Assembly: GCF_000244955.1 (NCBI RefSeq)
Contig: NZ_CM001439.1
Span: forward strand, 1,578,628 to 1,642,627
Length of the DNA stretch: 64,000 nucleotides
Direction of reading: 5' to 3'
Origin: Saccharomonospora marina XMU15
Lineage (GTDB): Bacteria > Actinomycetota > Actinomycetes > Mycobacteriales > Pseudonocardiaceae
Below the pieces are notes generated by a model. The model saw nothing but the letters and a program-made list of their open reading frames with translations. It had not been told where the DNA came from and did not search any database. Shown here piece after piece: positions 8,769 to 17,585 of the stretch. The translations under genes and the position numbers were made by a program. Position 1 is the stretch's first letter; the number at the start of each line of letters is the position of its first letter.

Positions 8769-9693
8769 GGCTGACCTCCGCGAGTCGGTCGTGTGCCGCT
8801 GCGAGCACGTCATCGGTGGTCAGGCGCAACAGGCCAGGGTCGGGTGTTCGGCCGTGCGGGTCGCCCGTGCGGCCCGCCCACAGCGCCACGTGTTGCGGCC
8901 TGCCTTCGGGCGGGCCCCACAGCGCGGGCGGTGTCGGGCCGAACAGCAGCACCGACGGTGTGCCGTAGCCGGTCGCGAGGTGCCCGACGCCGGTGTCGCC
9001 ACACACGACCAGCGACGCCTTGCTGACCAACGCGGCCAGTGAGCCGAGGTCGTGGCCTGCGAGTACGGCGCCTGCGGGCAGCCCGGCGCGTCGCGCCACC
9101 TCGGTGGCGAGTGGCCGCTCGGCGGCGCTACCGGTGACCACGACGTTGTGCCCGCCGCGCGTGAGTTCGGCCGCCACGGCCGCGAACCGCCGCGGTGGCC
9201 AGCGGCGCGCCGGGTACGCGGCTCCTGGATGGACGACGACGGCGCCGGGGGCGGGGCTGGGCACGGCCGGTTCGGCGAGCGCGAGATCGTCACGGTCGGC
9301 GGGGATGCCGTGCCACTCCAGCAGTGCGCACCAGCGGTCCACCTCGTGCAGGTCCGGCCGCCACGCCGGGCCCTGCACTTGCGGTCGGTCGGGGTGGCGG
9401 TGGGTGAGCAGCGCACGGGGACGGGTGGTCAGCAGGTCGCGGATACTTCTCGGGCCGCTGCCGTGCAGGTTGACTGCCAGGTCGGGTGGCGGGCCGTGCC
9501 AGCGCAGCTCGCCGAGGCCGGGTGTGGCGAGCAGTTGGTCCACCGCCGTGGTGAGCGGCAGCAGCGGCCGCAGCGCGGCGGGTGCCGCCAGCACCAGGCC
9601 CTGCCCCCGGTGCCTGCGCAGTGCCCGCAGCGCGGGCACTGCGGTCAACAGGTCGCCGAGCCCCAGCGCGCGCAGCGCGAGCGTTACGGCCAC
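8752..9693 (-). CDS. Glycosyltransferase family 9 (heptosyltransferase-like)
   Basis: A 313-residue GT-B enzyme of the GT9 family, which in Gram-negatives transfers heptose from ADP-heptose to LPS core. Recognisable parts are the N-terminal LRALGLGDLLTAVPALRAL, the central VVVHPGAAYPARRWPP and the donor-site CGDTGVGHLATGYGTPSVLLFGPTPP. The GTG at 9693 is preferred; a GTG at 9714 would add seven residues and neither has a good ribosome site. It lies after SDR and HldE genes in the operon, consistent with an ADP-heptose donor. The acceptor is unknown, since the organism should lack LPS. Confidence 0.85.
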   Translation of the reverse strand: MAVTLALRALGLGDLLTAVPALRALRRHRGQGLVLAAPAALRPLLPLTTAVDQLLATPGLGELRWHGPPPDLAVNLHGSGPRSIRDLLTTRPRALLTHRHPDRPQVQGPAWRPDLHEVDRWCALLEWHGIPADRDDLALAEPAVPSPAPGAVVVHPGAAYPARRWPPRRFAAVAAELTRGGHNVVVTGSAAERPLATEVARRAGLPAGAVLAGHDLGSLAALVSKASLVVCGDTGVGHLATGYGTPSVLLFGPTPPALWGPPEGRPQHVALWAGRTGDPHGRTPDPGLLRLTTDDVLAAAHDRLAEVSHVRQA

Positions 9694-10358
9694 GAGCCCT
9701 CTTCCGAATGGCACACCACGAGTTCCCGCACCTCACAGCCCGGCGGGGTGCGCAAAGCGTGCAGCACGGAGGCAGCGACGTGCTCGGGGCGGTTCAGCTT
9801 GGCGTCGGGCGGCGGTTTGTACTGTTCGTCGCGGCCGTCGAAGAACGCGGTGTCCATGCCGCCGGGCACGAGCAGCGTCACCCCGACCCTTCCCGCGGTT
9901 TCCGCGGCGAGCGCCCTTGTGAACGCGGCGACACCGGCCTTGGAAGCGCAGTACGCGGTGGCGTCGGAGACCGAGCGAAGGCCCAGCGTCGACCCGCAGG
10001 TCACCACGGTGCCGCCGCGGCGTTCCAGGTAGGGAAGCGCGGCACGTACGACCGCGGCCGTGCCGAGCAGGTTCACCTGCACCACTCGCTCCCACTCCTT
10101 GGCGGGCACCGTGTCGAGCGCGCCGGGCGAGTCGATGCCCGCCGCCGTGAACACGGCGTCGAGGCCGCCCGCCTGCTCGGCAAGCTCTCGCACCGCGCTC
10201 TCCGCCGAGGGCGTGTCGGCGAGATCGGCCAGCGCGTACGGGACATCGAAGGGTGGGGCGGCCCTGTCGACGACGAGCGGGGTGCCGCCTTCGGCGAGCA
10301 CCGCATCGACCGTCGCGGCGCCCAGCCCGGAGGAACCGCCTGTGATGAGCACGTTCAT
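9684..10358 (-). CDS. Short-chain dehydrogenase/reductase
   Basis: A 224-residue classical SDR with NAD(P) motif TGGSSGLGAATV, a shortened NAG-equivalent (FTAAGID), the active-site Ser in CGSTLG and catalytic YCASK. Being embedded in the heptose operon it may reduce or epimerise a nucleotide-heptose or related sugar (inferred; the fold alone does not fix the substrate). AGCGGGAGG precedes the ATG. It is separated by 18 bp from the upstream HldE gene and overlaps the downstream GT9 start. Confidence 0.85.
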   Translation of the reverse strand: MNVLITGGSSGLGAATVDAVLAEGGTPLVVDRAAPPFDVPYALADLADTPSAESAVRELAEQAGGLDAVFTAAGIDSPGALDTVPAKEWERVVQVNLLGTAAVVRAALPYLERRGGTVVTCGSTLGLRSVSDATAYCASKAGVAAFTRALAAETAGRVGVTLLVPGGMDTAFFDGRDEQYKPPPDAKLNRPEHVAASVLHALRTPPGCEVRELVVCHSEEGSWP

Positions 10359-10376
10359 GTCTGCCTCCCGCTTTCG

Positions 10377-11735
10377 CTACCGGCCAGCGTCCTGCAACAG
10401 CCGGGTGGTTGAGTAGCCGTCCACGGTGGGCACCAGCACCACCTCGCCGCCGTGGCGGCGCACCACGTCGGCCTCCGGCAGGTCCGCGCCCGCGTAGTCG
10501 TCGCCCTTGACCCAGACGTCCGGCCGCAGCCGGTGCAGCACCTGACTCGGAGCAGGCTCGTCGAAGACCACGACAGCGTCCACAATGGCCAGCTCAGCCA
10601 GCAGCCTGGCGCGGTCGGACTCCGGCACCACCGGCCTGCCGGGGCCCTTCAACGCGCGCACCGAATCGTCGGAGTTCAGGCACACCACGAGTGCGTCACC
10701 GAGGGACCGTGCCTGCCGTAGCAGGCTCACGTGTCCGGGATGCAGCAGGTCGAAGCAACCGCCGGTGGCGACGAGGCGGCCGCCCTGCCTGCGCACCCGC
10801 TCGGCGAGAGCGAAGGCGTCACCGTCCACGGGGGGCAGGGCGGATTCCTCCACCGAAAGCGCCGACGCTCCGCCCGCGGCGACGAACCGCGACGCGGCTT
10901 CCACCGCCGCCCGTACCGCTTGCGCCACGTCTGCCCCCTCCAGCAGCGCCGCGGCGGCGGCACTGGCGAAGCGGTCGCCCGCCCCGCAGGTGTCCGGCCG
11001 TTGGCCGGTCGCGGCCGCACCGGGCGGCACCGGAATCCGTACGCTGCCGCGGTCGTGCGCGAGCACGGCTCCGTCCGCGCCCACGGTGACCGCCGCCGCC
11101 GAGCACGCCCACTCCCGGCGCAACGTCGCGGCAGCCTGCTCGGGTCCGGTGCAACCGGGCGCGAAACTCACCGCCTCGCGATCGTTGGGCGTCACGAGGG
11201 TGACCCCAGGAACCGGGGCCGGTCCACGCGGGTGCGGGTCCCACACCACGGGGATGCGGTTGGCAAGGTCGGCCAGCAGCCGCCGCAACTGCCGGTGGGC
11301 CGCGACACCGCGCCCGTAGTCGGAGACGAGGACGGCGCCCGCCTCGCGAAGCGAGCGCTCGACGTTCGCGGGCAGCGGCGCCTGCGCCGCACGCCCGTCG
11401 CCGGTGTCGAGACGCACCAGCGACTGCCCTGCCGCCCTGACCCGGGTCTTGCGCACCGTCTCGCCTTCCAACGGCAGCCGCAGCACCCGCACGTCGTGGG
11501 CGAGCAACTCGGCGAGGCGCCGCCCCGTCTCGTCGTCGCCGAGCGCGGTGACCAGCAACGTCTGCGGTGTCGTCCGGGTGGCCAGCAGCGCGGCGGCAAG
11601 GCCCGCACCTCCTGGGCGGACCCACTCACCCTCGGCGTCCACGACCGGAACCGGAGCCTCCGGGCACAGCCGGTCACTGCGGCCCTCGACGTCGACGTCG
11701 AGCAACGCGTCGCCGACAACGACCAGCGGCCTCAT
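10377..11735 (-). CDS. hldE: Bifunctional heptose-7-phosphate kinase / heptose-1-phosphate adenylyltransferase (HldE)
   Basis: A 452-residue two-domain enzyme. The N-terminal PfkB-type kinase (about residues 1-300) has the sugar-binding PGGAGLAAALLA segment and the catalytic DTCGAGDRF; it should phosphorylate D-glycero-D-manno-heptose 7-phosphate at C1. The C-terminal cytidylyltransferase-like domain has TGGCFDLLHPGHVSLL (HxGH) and DGYSTTRLL, forming ADP-heptose after GmhB removes the 7-phosphate. The order matches E. coli HldE. The ATG at 11735 overlaps the GmhA stop by ATGA. With GmhA and GmhB domains in the same operon, the route to ADP-glycero-manno-heptose is complete except for HldD epimerase, a role the neighbouring SDR might fill (inference). 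Confidence 0.92.
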   Translation of the reverse strand: MRPLVVVGDALLDVDVEGRSDRLCPEAPVPVVDAEGEWVRPGGAGLAAALLATRTTPQTLLVTALGDDETGRRLAELLAHDVRVLRLPLEGETVRKTRVRAAGQSLVRLDTGDGRAAQAPLPANVERSLREAGAVLVSDYGRGVAAHRQLRRLLADLANRIPVVWDPHPRGPAPVPGVTLVTPNDREAVSFAPGCTGPEQAAATLRREWACSAAAVTVGADGAVLAHDRGSVRIPVPPGAAATGQRPDTCGAGDRFASAAAAALLEGADVAQAVRAAVEAASRFVAAGGASALSVEESALPPVDGDAFALAERVRRQGGRLVATGGCFDLLHPGHVSLLRQARSLGDALVVCLNSDDSVRALKGPGRPVVPESDRARLLAELAIVDAVVVFDEPAPSQVLHRLRPDVWVKGDDYAGADLPEADVVRRHGGEVVLVPTVDGYSTTRLLQDAGR

Positions 11736-12295
11736 GCCCGTGCCTCCAGCGACTCGTCCAGCCGCGCGCACAGCGCGTGCACCACCGCAAGGTGCACCTC
11801 CTGCACCGTCGCCACGCTGTCGGCCTCCACCGCGATGGCGTCGTCACACAGTGCGGTGAGCGGGTTCGGCGCGGGGCCGGTCAGTGCCCAGGTGACCATG
11901 CCGAGCTCGTGGGCGACCTTCGCGGCGGCGACCACGTTCTGGCTGCGGCCGCTCGTGGACAGCGCAACCAGGACGTCACCGGATCTGCCGTGGGCGCGCA
12001 CCTGCCTGGCGTAGAACTCGTGCTCGCCGTAGTCGTTGACGATCGCCGTGCCTGCCGAGGTGTCGGCGTGCAGCGCGATCGCCGACAGCGGTTGCCGGTC
12101 GCCGAGGAACTTGCCTACGAGTTCGCCGGTGAGGTGTTGCGCCTCGGCGGCGCTGCCGCCGTTTCCGCAGGCGAGCAGCCTGCCGCCGGCCGCGAGCACC
12201 GTGGCGAGGTGCGCACCCCACAGCTCGATCGTCGGCGCCGCGGTCCGCGTCCTGTCCAGCGCACCGCGCAGGGCGGTGAAGTGTTCTTCGATCAC
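11732..12295 (-). CDS. gmhA: Sedoheptulose-7-phosphate isomerase (GmhA)
   Basis: A 187-residue SIS-domain isomerase converting sedoheptulose 7-phosphate to D-glycero-D-manno-heptose 7-phosphate, the entry to ADP- or GDP-heptose. Family motifs are LLACGNGGSAAEAQHLTGEL (with the conserved Glu), ALSTSGRSQN and the C-terminal VQEVHLAVVHALC holding the catalytic His. The GTG start at 12295 has GGAGGT 5 bp upstream and overlaps the preceding GT9 stop by GTGA; the stop overlaps hldE by ATGA. The length is typical for GmhA. Confidence 0.93.
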   Translation of the reverse strand: MIEEHFTALRGALDRTRTAAPTIELWGAHLATVLAAGGRLLACGNGGSAAEAQHLTGELVGKFLGDRQPLSAIALHADTSAGTAIVNDYGEHEFYARQVRAHGRSGDVLVALSTSGRSQNVVAAAKVAHELGMVTWALTGPAPNPLTALCDDAIAVEADSVATVQEVHLAVVHALCARLDESLEARA

Positions 12296-13341
12296 GACAC
12301 ACCTCCAGTGGGTCCTGCGACGCGACGGTCGTCGTGCGCGTTGCCGAGGGTGGCGACGGCGTCGACCACCTCGGTGGCCTCGATCGCGAGGCACGGGTGC
12401 CCCTCGACGGGGCAGCGCCTGGCCCTGGTGTCCTTGCAGGGAGCCTCCTGGTCGCCGAGCAGGATCGTCGCGACGCCGTAGGGAGCCCACCGGGCGGAGG
12501 GCACGACGGGCGCGAACAGCGAAACCACCGGCGTGCCCACGGCGGCGGCCAGGTGCGCAGGGCCGGTGTTGGGTGCCACCACGGCGCGGGCCGAGGCGAG
12601 TACGGCGGCCAGCTCGCGCAGGTCGGTGGCCCCGCCGAGATCCGTGGCCCGACCGTCGGCCACGAACGCGGTGAGCTCGCGCTCCCCAGCCGATCCGGTG
12701 ATCACCACGCGGTGACCCGCTTCGGCGAGTGCGCGCACGAACGCGCGGGTCCGCTCGGCCGTGGGTTGCCGGGCGGGCACCGACGCGGCCGCGTGTACCA
12801 CGACGTAGCCGGGCGGGCCGGTCAGCTCGCGGGTGTCGGGAAGCGGACCCCGCACCGCGGGCAGTCCGCGATCACCCTCCGGCAGCTCGTACCCCGCTGC
12901 GCGTGCCAGCGACAGCGCGCGCTGTGCCTCGGGCGGGTCGCCTGCCACGCGGTGCCGCAGGTCGAGCAGCGAACCCGGGTAGTCCTCGCTGATGCCACCG
13001 ATCCAGGGCACGCCCGCCATGCGCAGCACAACCGCCAGCGGCAGCGGTGACTGGTGGAACGACGTCAGGATCAACGCCGCGTCCAGCCGCAGGTCGCGCA
13101 GTTGCTTGGTGAGTGCCTCCACCGACTCGGCGGTCAGCTCGGGCGGATCGGGGTCGATCCACGGAGCGCACCACTCGATCACCTCGTCGACGCCGGGAAG
13201 CAACTGCGCGGCCGCGCGGCCCCTCGGCCCCGCCAGCAGGGTCACGTGCTCGGACCCCTCGGCGACGGCTCGCACACACGGGCCCGCCAGCAGGACGTCG
13301 CCCACGCTGTCGAGCCGCGCCACCAGCACCCTGCCGCTCAT
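12292..13341 (-). CDS. Glycosyltransferase family 9 (second heptosyltransferase-like)
   Basis: A 349-residue GT9 protein distinct from the one at 8752-9693. Landmarks are the N-terminal VLVARLDSVGDVLLAGPCVRAV, the central YVVVHAAASVPARQPT and the donor-binding VVAPNTGPAHLAAAVGTPVVSLFAPVVPSARW. Its C-terminus includes a Cys-containing segment (CKDTRARRCPVEGHPCL) of the kind that contributes a small extra structural element in actinobacterial GT9 proteins. The ATG at 13341 overlaps the GT2-GmhB gene. It is likely to use the ADP-heptose made by this operon. Confidence 0.87.
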   Translation of the reverse strand: MSGRVLVARLDSVGDVLLAGPCVRAVAEGSEHVTLLAGPRGRAAAQLLPGVDEVIEWCAPWIDPDPPELTAESVEALTKQLRDLRLDAALILTSFHQSPLPLAVVLRMAGVPWIGGISEDYPGSLLDLRHRVAGDPPEAQRALSLARAAGYELPEGDRGLPAVRGPLPDTRELTGPPGYVVVHAAASVPARQPTAERTRAFVRALAEAGHRVVITGSAGERELTAFVADGRATDLGGATDLRELAAVLASARAVVAPNTGPAHLAAAVGTPVVSLFAPVVPSARWAPYGVATILLGDQEAPCKDTRARRCPVEGHPCLAIEATEVVDAVATLGNAHDDRRVAGPTGGVS

Positions 13342-14819
13342 AGCAACTCCATTGCCAGCCGGGCGGCCGACGGCAGGTCGGCCGCTACGTGGGCGTGGCG
13401 GCGGCACTCGGCTATCTCGCCGGGCATCGTGCGGGCGGTGGGTACCAGCACGGCTTGCGCCCCTGCCGCCGCGGCCGCGGCCACGTCGGCACCGATGTCA
13501 CCGATCACGACGCAACGCCGCGGGCGCACCCCGAGGGCGCCCGCGGCGCGCAGCACGAGGCCCGGCTTCGGCTTGCGGCACACGCAGCCGTCGTCGGGTG
13601 CGTGCGGGCAAACCTGCCACGCGTGGAACGGGCCAAGCAATTCGTCCACCCGCTCGTTGACCGCCCGCAGCTCCTCGCGAGTGATGTGTCCACGAGCCAC
13701 GCCGGACTGGTTGCTGACGACCCCGACCAGCACGCCCGCCCGGCGAAGCAGGTCCAGCGCCTGCTCCGCACCCGGCATCGGCCGTACCTTCTCCGGGTCG
13801 CCGAGGTAGGGGACGTCCTCGATGAGGGTGTCGTCGCGATCGAACAACACCGCCTTGTGCCCTGCGGCGCCGAGCTCACCACGCAACCGGTGTGCGCACG
13901 CGACCGGCGGGATGACGGCACTGGTGACGGCCATGCGGCTGATCTCGGCGGGCGTGCGCGGGCCATCGGCCACGCGCCTGACGGCGAACTGCGCTGTCAG
14001 ACCTGCCCACACGCCACAGGCCATGGCCGCGGGTGCGCTACGTCCCGTGGCGAGCAGTCCGAGGCCTGCGGCACCCGCGAGCGTGGTCAGCGCGTGCCTG
14101 CCGAGCCTGCCGCGGCCCTCGCCTGCCTTGGCGCGCCAGCCGGGGCCGTGTTTGCGGCGCATCAGCGCGTTGTCGGCGTTCCCGCGCTGCCTGCGTACAC
14201 TGGCCCAGAAGTCGCCGTTTCGCGGCGGGTGGGTCGTGCTCCGCGTGCCCTCCGCGATGGAGTAACCCGCCTGCCGCACCCGCAACGCGAGGTCGGCGTC
14301 CTCGCGGTAGGCGCGCGGGAATCGCTCGTCGAAGCCGCCGACCTCCACCAGCACCGCACGCCGGTAGGCCATGTCCGCGGTGATCCAGCGCGAGCGGGTC
14401 AGCGCCAGCGTGTCGCGCTCGTCGTCGGTGGGCCGCCTGTGCCTCGGCAGCGGCACGACGATCCTGCCGACGGAGGCCGCGACATCGTCGTCGAGTCCGG
14501 TGAGGTCGTCGGCGACGGCGCTCGGCCAGTCGTCGTCGGGCAGCACGTCGTCGTCGAGAAAGGCGACCCACTCGGTGCGCGCCGCTCGCCAGCCGGTGTT
14601 GCGCGCGGCCGCGGGCCCCCTGCCGCCGCAGCGCAGCACGCGCACCGCGAGCCGGGTCTCGGGCAGCGACAGCGGTTGCCCCCCGTTGCGGTCGTCGACC
14701 ACCAGCACCTCGACCGGCGGCGGGCCGGTGGCGGTGTCGAGCGCACGCAACAGTGCGGCGAGGCTGTCGCGGCCCATCGTCGGGATGACGACCGTGACGG
14801 CCGCCTGCCCGCCGCCCAT
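13338..14819 (-). CDS. Fusion of family 2 glycosyltransferase and heptose-1,7-bisphosphate phosphatase (GmhB-like)
   Basis: A 493-residue two-domain protein. Residues about 8-240 form a GT2 domain (VTVVIPTMGRDSL, LVVDDRNG, FLDDDVLPDDDW, GGFDERFPRAYREDADL). A hydrophobic linker with two short apolar stretches follows, then residues about 315-490 form a HAD phosphatase (VLFDRDDTLIEDVPYLGDPEKV, SNQSGVARG, Zn-knuckle CPHAPDDGCVCRKPKPG, VVIGDIGADVAAA). The Zn-knuckle and DxDxT nucleophile are hallmarks of GmhB, which removes the 7-phosphate between the two HldE steps. The ATG at 14819 touches the upstream stop (TGATG). Fusion of a pathway phosphatase to a glycosyltransferase is unusual. Confidence 0.88.
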   Translation of the reverse strand: MGGGQAAVTVVIPTMGRDSLAALLRALDTATGPPPVEVLVVDDRNGGQPLSLPETRLAVRVLRCGGRGPAAARNTGWRAARTEWVAFLDDDVLPDDDWPSAVADDLTGLDDDVAASVGRIVVPLPRHRRPTDDERDTLALTRSRWITADMAYRRAVLVEVGGFDERFPRAYREDADLALRVRQAGYSIAEGTRSTTHPPRNGDFWASVRRQRGNADNALMRRKHGPGWRAKAGEGRGRLGRHALTTLAGAAGLGLLATGRSAPAAMACGVWAGLTAQFAVRRVADGPRTPAEISRMAVTSAVIPPVACAHRLRGELGAAGHKAVLFDRDDTLIEDVPYLGDPEKVRPMPGAEQALDLLRRAGVLVGVVSNQSGVARGHITREELRAVNERVDELLGPFHAWQVCPHAPDDGCVCRKPKPGLVLRAAGALGVRPRRCVVIGDIGADVAAAAAAGAQAVLVPTARTMPGEIAECRRHAHVAADLPSAARLAMELL

Positions 14820-16450
14820 CAGGCGGTCCTCCGCACGGCGAACGGTCCGATCGCGAGCAGGTCGATCGGCGCGGACCCGAAGCATTCCAGCGCGTCCCTG
14901 GGGTCGTCGACCATCGGGCGTCCCGAGGTGTTGAGGCTGGTGTTGACCACGGTAGGCAGCCCGGTTCGCCGCTCGAAGCCACGCAGCATCCTGGCGAGCA
15001 GTGGCTCGGCTTCACTGTCCACGGTCTGGATCCGGGCGGTACCGTCCACATGCGTCACCGCGGGAATGCGGTCCTGCCACGAGGGCTCCACGTCGTGCAC
15101 GAACAGCATGTAGGGGCTGGGAACGGGTCCGCGCGTGAACAACTCCGCAGCCCGCTCGGCCAGCACCATCGGCGCGACGGGACGGAACTGCTCGCGGCCC
15201 TTCACGTCGTTGAGGCGCTCGAGATTTTGCGCTCTGCCCGGATGCGCGAGCAGGGAGCGGTGGCCGAGCGCGCGCGGGCCGAACTCGGAACGGCCCTGGA
15301 ACCACGCCACGATGCCGTCCTCGGCAAGTGTTTCGGCGACGGTCTCGGCGATGTCGGGTGGCCGCTCGTAGGCGACACTGGCGGTGTCGAGCCATTCCCG
15401 CAGTCGCTCCTGCGGCCACTCGCGGCCGAGGTCGGCTCCCGGCATCGGCCGGGTGGACTCCCCGAGGTCGGCGGCCAGTTGCAGGGCGGCTCCCAGTGCG
15501 GTTCCGGCGTCGCCCGCCGCAGGCTGCACCCAGACCCGTTCGAACGGGCTTTCCGCGTGCAGCCGGGTGTTGGCCACGCAGTTCAGCGCGGTGCCGCCCG
15601 CCATCGCCAGGTCGCGGTGGCCGGTGCGCTCGTGCAGCCAGCGGGCGAGGTCCAGCAACACCTCTTCCACGGCACGCTGCACGCTGGCGGCGAGGTCGGC
15701 GTGTTCGGGCAGCATCTCGCCGTCGTGGGTTCGTTCGGGGGCGAACTGGCTCCAGTCGACCGGGTCGGCGCGAAACCCGCCGTCCGCGCCCGCGTGAATG
15801 TGCTCCCGCAGCCTCGCCAGGAATATCGGCGTTCCGTAGGAGGCCAGCGCCATAACCTTGTACTCGTCGCTGGAACGCTTGAACCCCAGGTGTTGTGTCA
15901 CGTCCTCATAGGTCAGACCGAGCGAGTGGGGCAGGACCTGGTTCGCCAATTCGACGAACTTTCCCTCCCGGTACTCACCGGCTACATAGGACTCGGACTC
16001 GCCGCGTCCGTCGGAGGTCAGCACGGCGCAGTCGCCGAACGGAGCCGCGAGCCCGGCCGAGGCGGCGTGCGCCACGTGGTGTCGCACGAACCGCACCTTG
16101 CCCGGGTCCAGGCCGGGAAGCGCGGTCTTGAGGAAGGCGGGTGCGCGGCGCGCGTAGAGAGTTCGCAGTTTCTCCCAGCCGCCCTGGTCGGTTCCGGGCA
16201 GTGTCTCGTCGACGAGTGTCGGGTCGTAGGAGTAGGCGACAGCATCCAGGTCGGACGCCGTGAGACCGGCGTGCCGCAGGCACCAGTTGGCGCTGTGCTG
16301 TGGCTGTTCCCACGCCGAGAACGGAACGGCTTCCTTGCCGTGCTTGCGCCTGCTGAACCGTTCCTCCTCCGCGGCGGCGACGATCTCGCCGTCAACCACC
16401 AGTGCGGCGGCCGGGTCGTGGAAAACGGCGTTGATGCCGAGTATTCGCAC
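14819..16450 (-). CDS. NodU/CmcH-family O-carbamoyltransferase
   Basis: A 543-residue enzyme that transfers a carbamoyl group from carbamoyl phosphate via carbamoyl-AMP to a sugar or natural-product hydroxyl. The N-terminal Kae1-like domain shows LGINAVFHDPAAALV and AAAEEERFSRRKHG; the middle shows MAGGTALNCVANTRL; the C-terminal YrdC-like domain shows FQGRSEFGPRALGHRSLLA, FRPVAPMVL and NTSLNTSGRPMVDDP. The GTG at 16450, with GGGAGGT 7 bp upstream, is the start. It is the first gene of the eight-gene heptose operon, so the operon's glycan is probably carbamoylated (inference). A stress-type promoter lies at 16506-16531. Confidence 0.9.
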   Translation of the reverse strand: MRILGINAVFHDPAAALVVDGEIVAAAEEERFSRRKHGKEAVPFSAWEQPQHSANWCLRHAGLTASDLDAVAYSYDPTLVDETLPGTDQGGWEKLRTLYARRAPAFLKTALPGLDPGKVRFVRHHVAHAASAGLAAPFGDCAVLTSDGRGESESYVAGEYREGKFVELANQVLPHSLGLTYEDVTQHLGFKRSSDEYKVMALASYGTPIFLARLREHIHAGADGGFRADPVDWSQFAPERTHDGEMLPEHADLAASVQRAVEEVLLDLARWLHERTGHRDLAMAGGTALNCVANTRLHAESPFERVWVQPAAGDAGTALGAALQLAADLGESTRPMPGADLGREWPQERLREWLDTASVAYERPPDIAETVAETLAEDGIVAWFQGRSEFGPRALGHRSLLAHPGRAQNLERLNDVKGREQFRPVAPMVLAERAAELFTRGPVPSPYMLFVHDVEPSWQDRIPAVTHVDGTARIQTVDSEAEPLLARMLRGFERRTGLPTVVNTSLNTSGRPMVDDPRDALECFGSAPIDLLAIGPFAVRRTA

Positions 16451-16505
16451 CTGGTTACCTCCCGCCTCTGGCAGGCCGGTCGCGGTCGCGACCGCCACTA
16501 AACCG

Positions 16506-16531
16506 CTACCCGGTGCAGCGACGACTAAACC
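16506..16531 (-). promoter_or_regulatory. SigB/SigF-like promoter for the heptose operon
   Basis: Minus strand GGTTT (16531-16527), 15 bp, GGGTAG (16511-16506). The GTG of the carbamoyltransferase is about 55 bp downstream with its own ribosome site. This is an exact match to the SigF-type consensus. The surrounding 150-bp gap holds no other gene. Confidence 0.6.
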
Positions 16532-16600
16532 GTTGTGGTGGGAAAGCCCAGGACGTCGCTACGTGCTGTGAACGAGAACACGCGGCTGCCGGGTTGATGA

Positions 16601-17575
16601 CTACGCGCAGAAGCGGTCGGCGACGCCGTTTCGGGCGAACCAGGCGATCGTGCGGTTCAGCCCTTCCCGTAACCCGACGCGAGGCAGCCAGCCGAGTTCC
16701 GCGCGGGCCAGTGTGATGTCGGGGCAGCGGCGGCTGGGGTCGTCGACAGCACCTTCCACCTTCGTGATGGGCACCGACGCTCCTGTCAGGGAAAGGATTT
16801 CCTCGGCGAGGCGGCGTACCGAAAGCTCGTGGGGATTGCCGATGTTCACGGGACCGTGCAGCGAACTGTATGCCAGGCTCAGCAGACCACCGACGGTGTC
16901 GTCGACGTAGCACACCGAGCGGGTCTGCTCGCCCGTCCCCGCCACCGTCAGCGGTTTGCCCGTCAGCGCCTGGGTGATGAAGGCGGGGATGACCCTGCCG
17001 TCGTCGGCGCGCATCCGGGGCCCGTAGGTGTTGAACACCCTCGCGATCGCCACGTCGGTGCCGTGCTCGCGCAGGTATGCCATGGTGAGTGCCTCGGCGT
17101 AGCGCTTGGCCTCGTCGTAGACACTGCGCGGACCGATCGGGTTCACGTTGCCCCAGTAGCTCTCGCGCTGCGGATGCTGCAGCGGGTCACCGTATACCTC
17201 GCTGGTGGAGGTCAGCACGAACCGGGCACCGGCGTTGGTGGCGAGCCGCAGCGCGTGTTCGGTGCCGAGAGCGCCGACGCGGAGGGTATCGATCGGCAGC
17301 CGCTGGTAGTCCTTCGGCGAAGCCGCCGACGCCAGGTGGAACACCAGGTCCACATCGGTTGCTACGGCGCTGCCCTCGACCGGCCGCGTGACGTCGTGTT
17401 CGACGAACTCGAACCGAGGATGCTCGCGCAGGTGCGCGATGTTGTCCGGTGTTCCGGTCGCGAAACTGTCCACACAGGTCACCTGGTGACCGTTTCCGAG
17501 TAGCCGTTCGCACAGTTGTGAGCCGAGGAACCCGGCGCCGCCGGTGACCAGCGCGTGCTCGAACCGATTCGCCAT
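16601..17575 (-). CDS. UDP-glucuronate decarboxylase-like NAD-dependent epimerase (UDP-xylose synthase type)
   Basis: A 324-residue extended SDR. NAD motif VTGGAGFLGSQLCERLL; active-site TSEVYGDPLQHPQRESYWGNVNPIGPRSVYDEAKRYAE carries the Ser/Thr-Tyr-Lys set (YDEAK). The HPQxExYWGxVNPIGxRxxYDExKR pattern is characteristic of UDP-xylose synthase, which converts UDP-glucuronate to UDP-xylose. The UDP-glucuronate could come from the dehydrogenase at 7446-8768. The ATG at 17575 is followed directly by the NAD fold. A SigB/SigF-like promoter lies 11 bp upstream (17586-17611), implying a very short or absent leader. Confidence 0.87.
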   Translation of the reverse strand: MANRFEHALVTGGAGFLGSQLCERLLGNGHQVTCVDSFATGTPDNIAHLREHPRFEFVEHDVTRPVEGSAVATDVDLVFHLASAASPKDYQRLPIDTLRVGALGTEHALRLATNAGARFVLTSTSEVYGDPLQHPQRESYWGNVNPIGPRSVYDEAKRYAEALTMAYLREHGTDVAIARVFNTYGPRMRADDGRVIPAFITQALTGKPLTVAGTGEQTRSVCYVDDTVGGLLSLAYSSLHGPVNIGNPHELSVRRLAEEILSLTGASVPITKVEGAVDDPSRRCPDITLARAELGWLPRVGLREGLNRTIAWFARNGVADRFCA

Positions 17576-17585
17576 GGCGTCTCGA

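Noticed and set aside
13389-16501. Two long plus-strand frames opposite the GT2-GmhB and carbamoyltransferase genes
   Set aside because: Compositionally biased translations without motifs; the minus strand holds well-conserved enzymes in a coupled operon.
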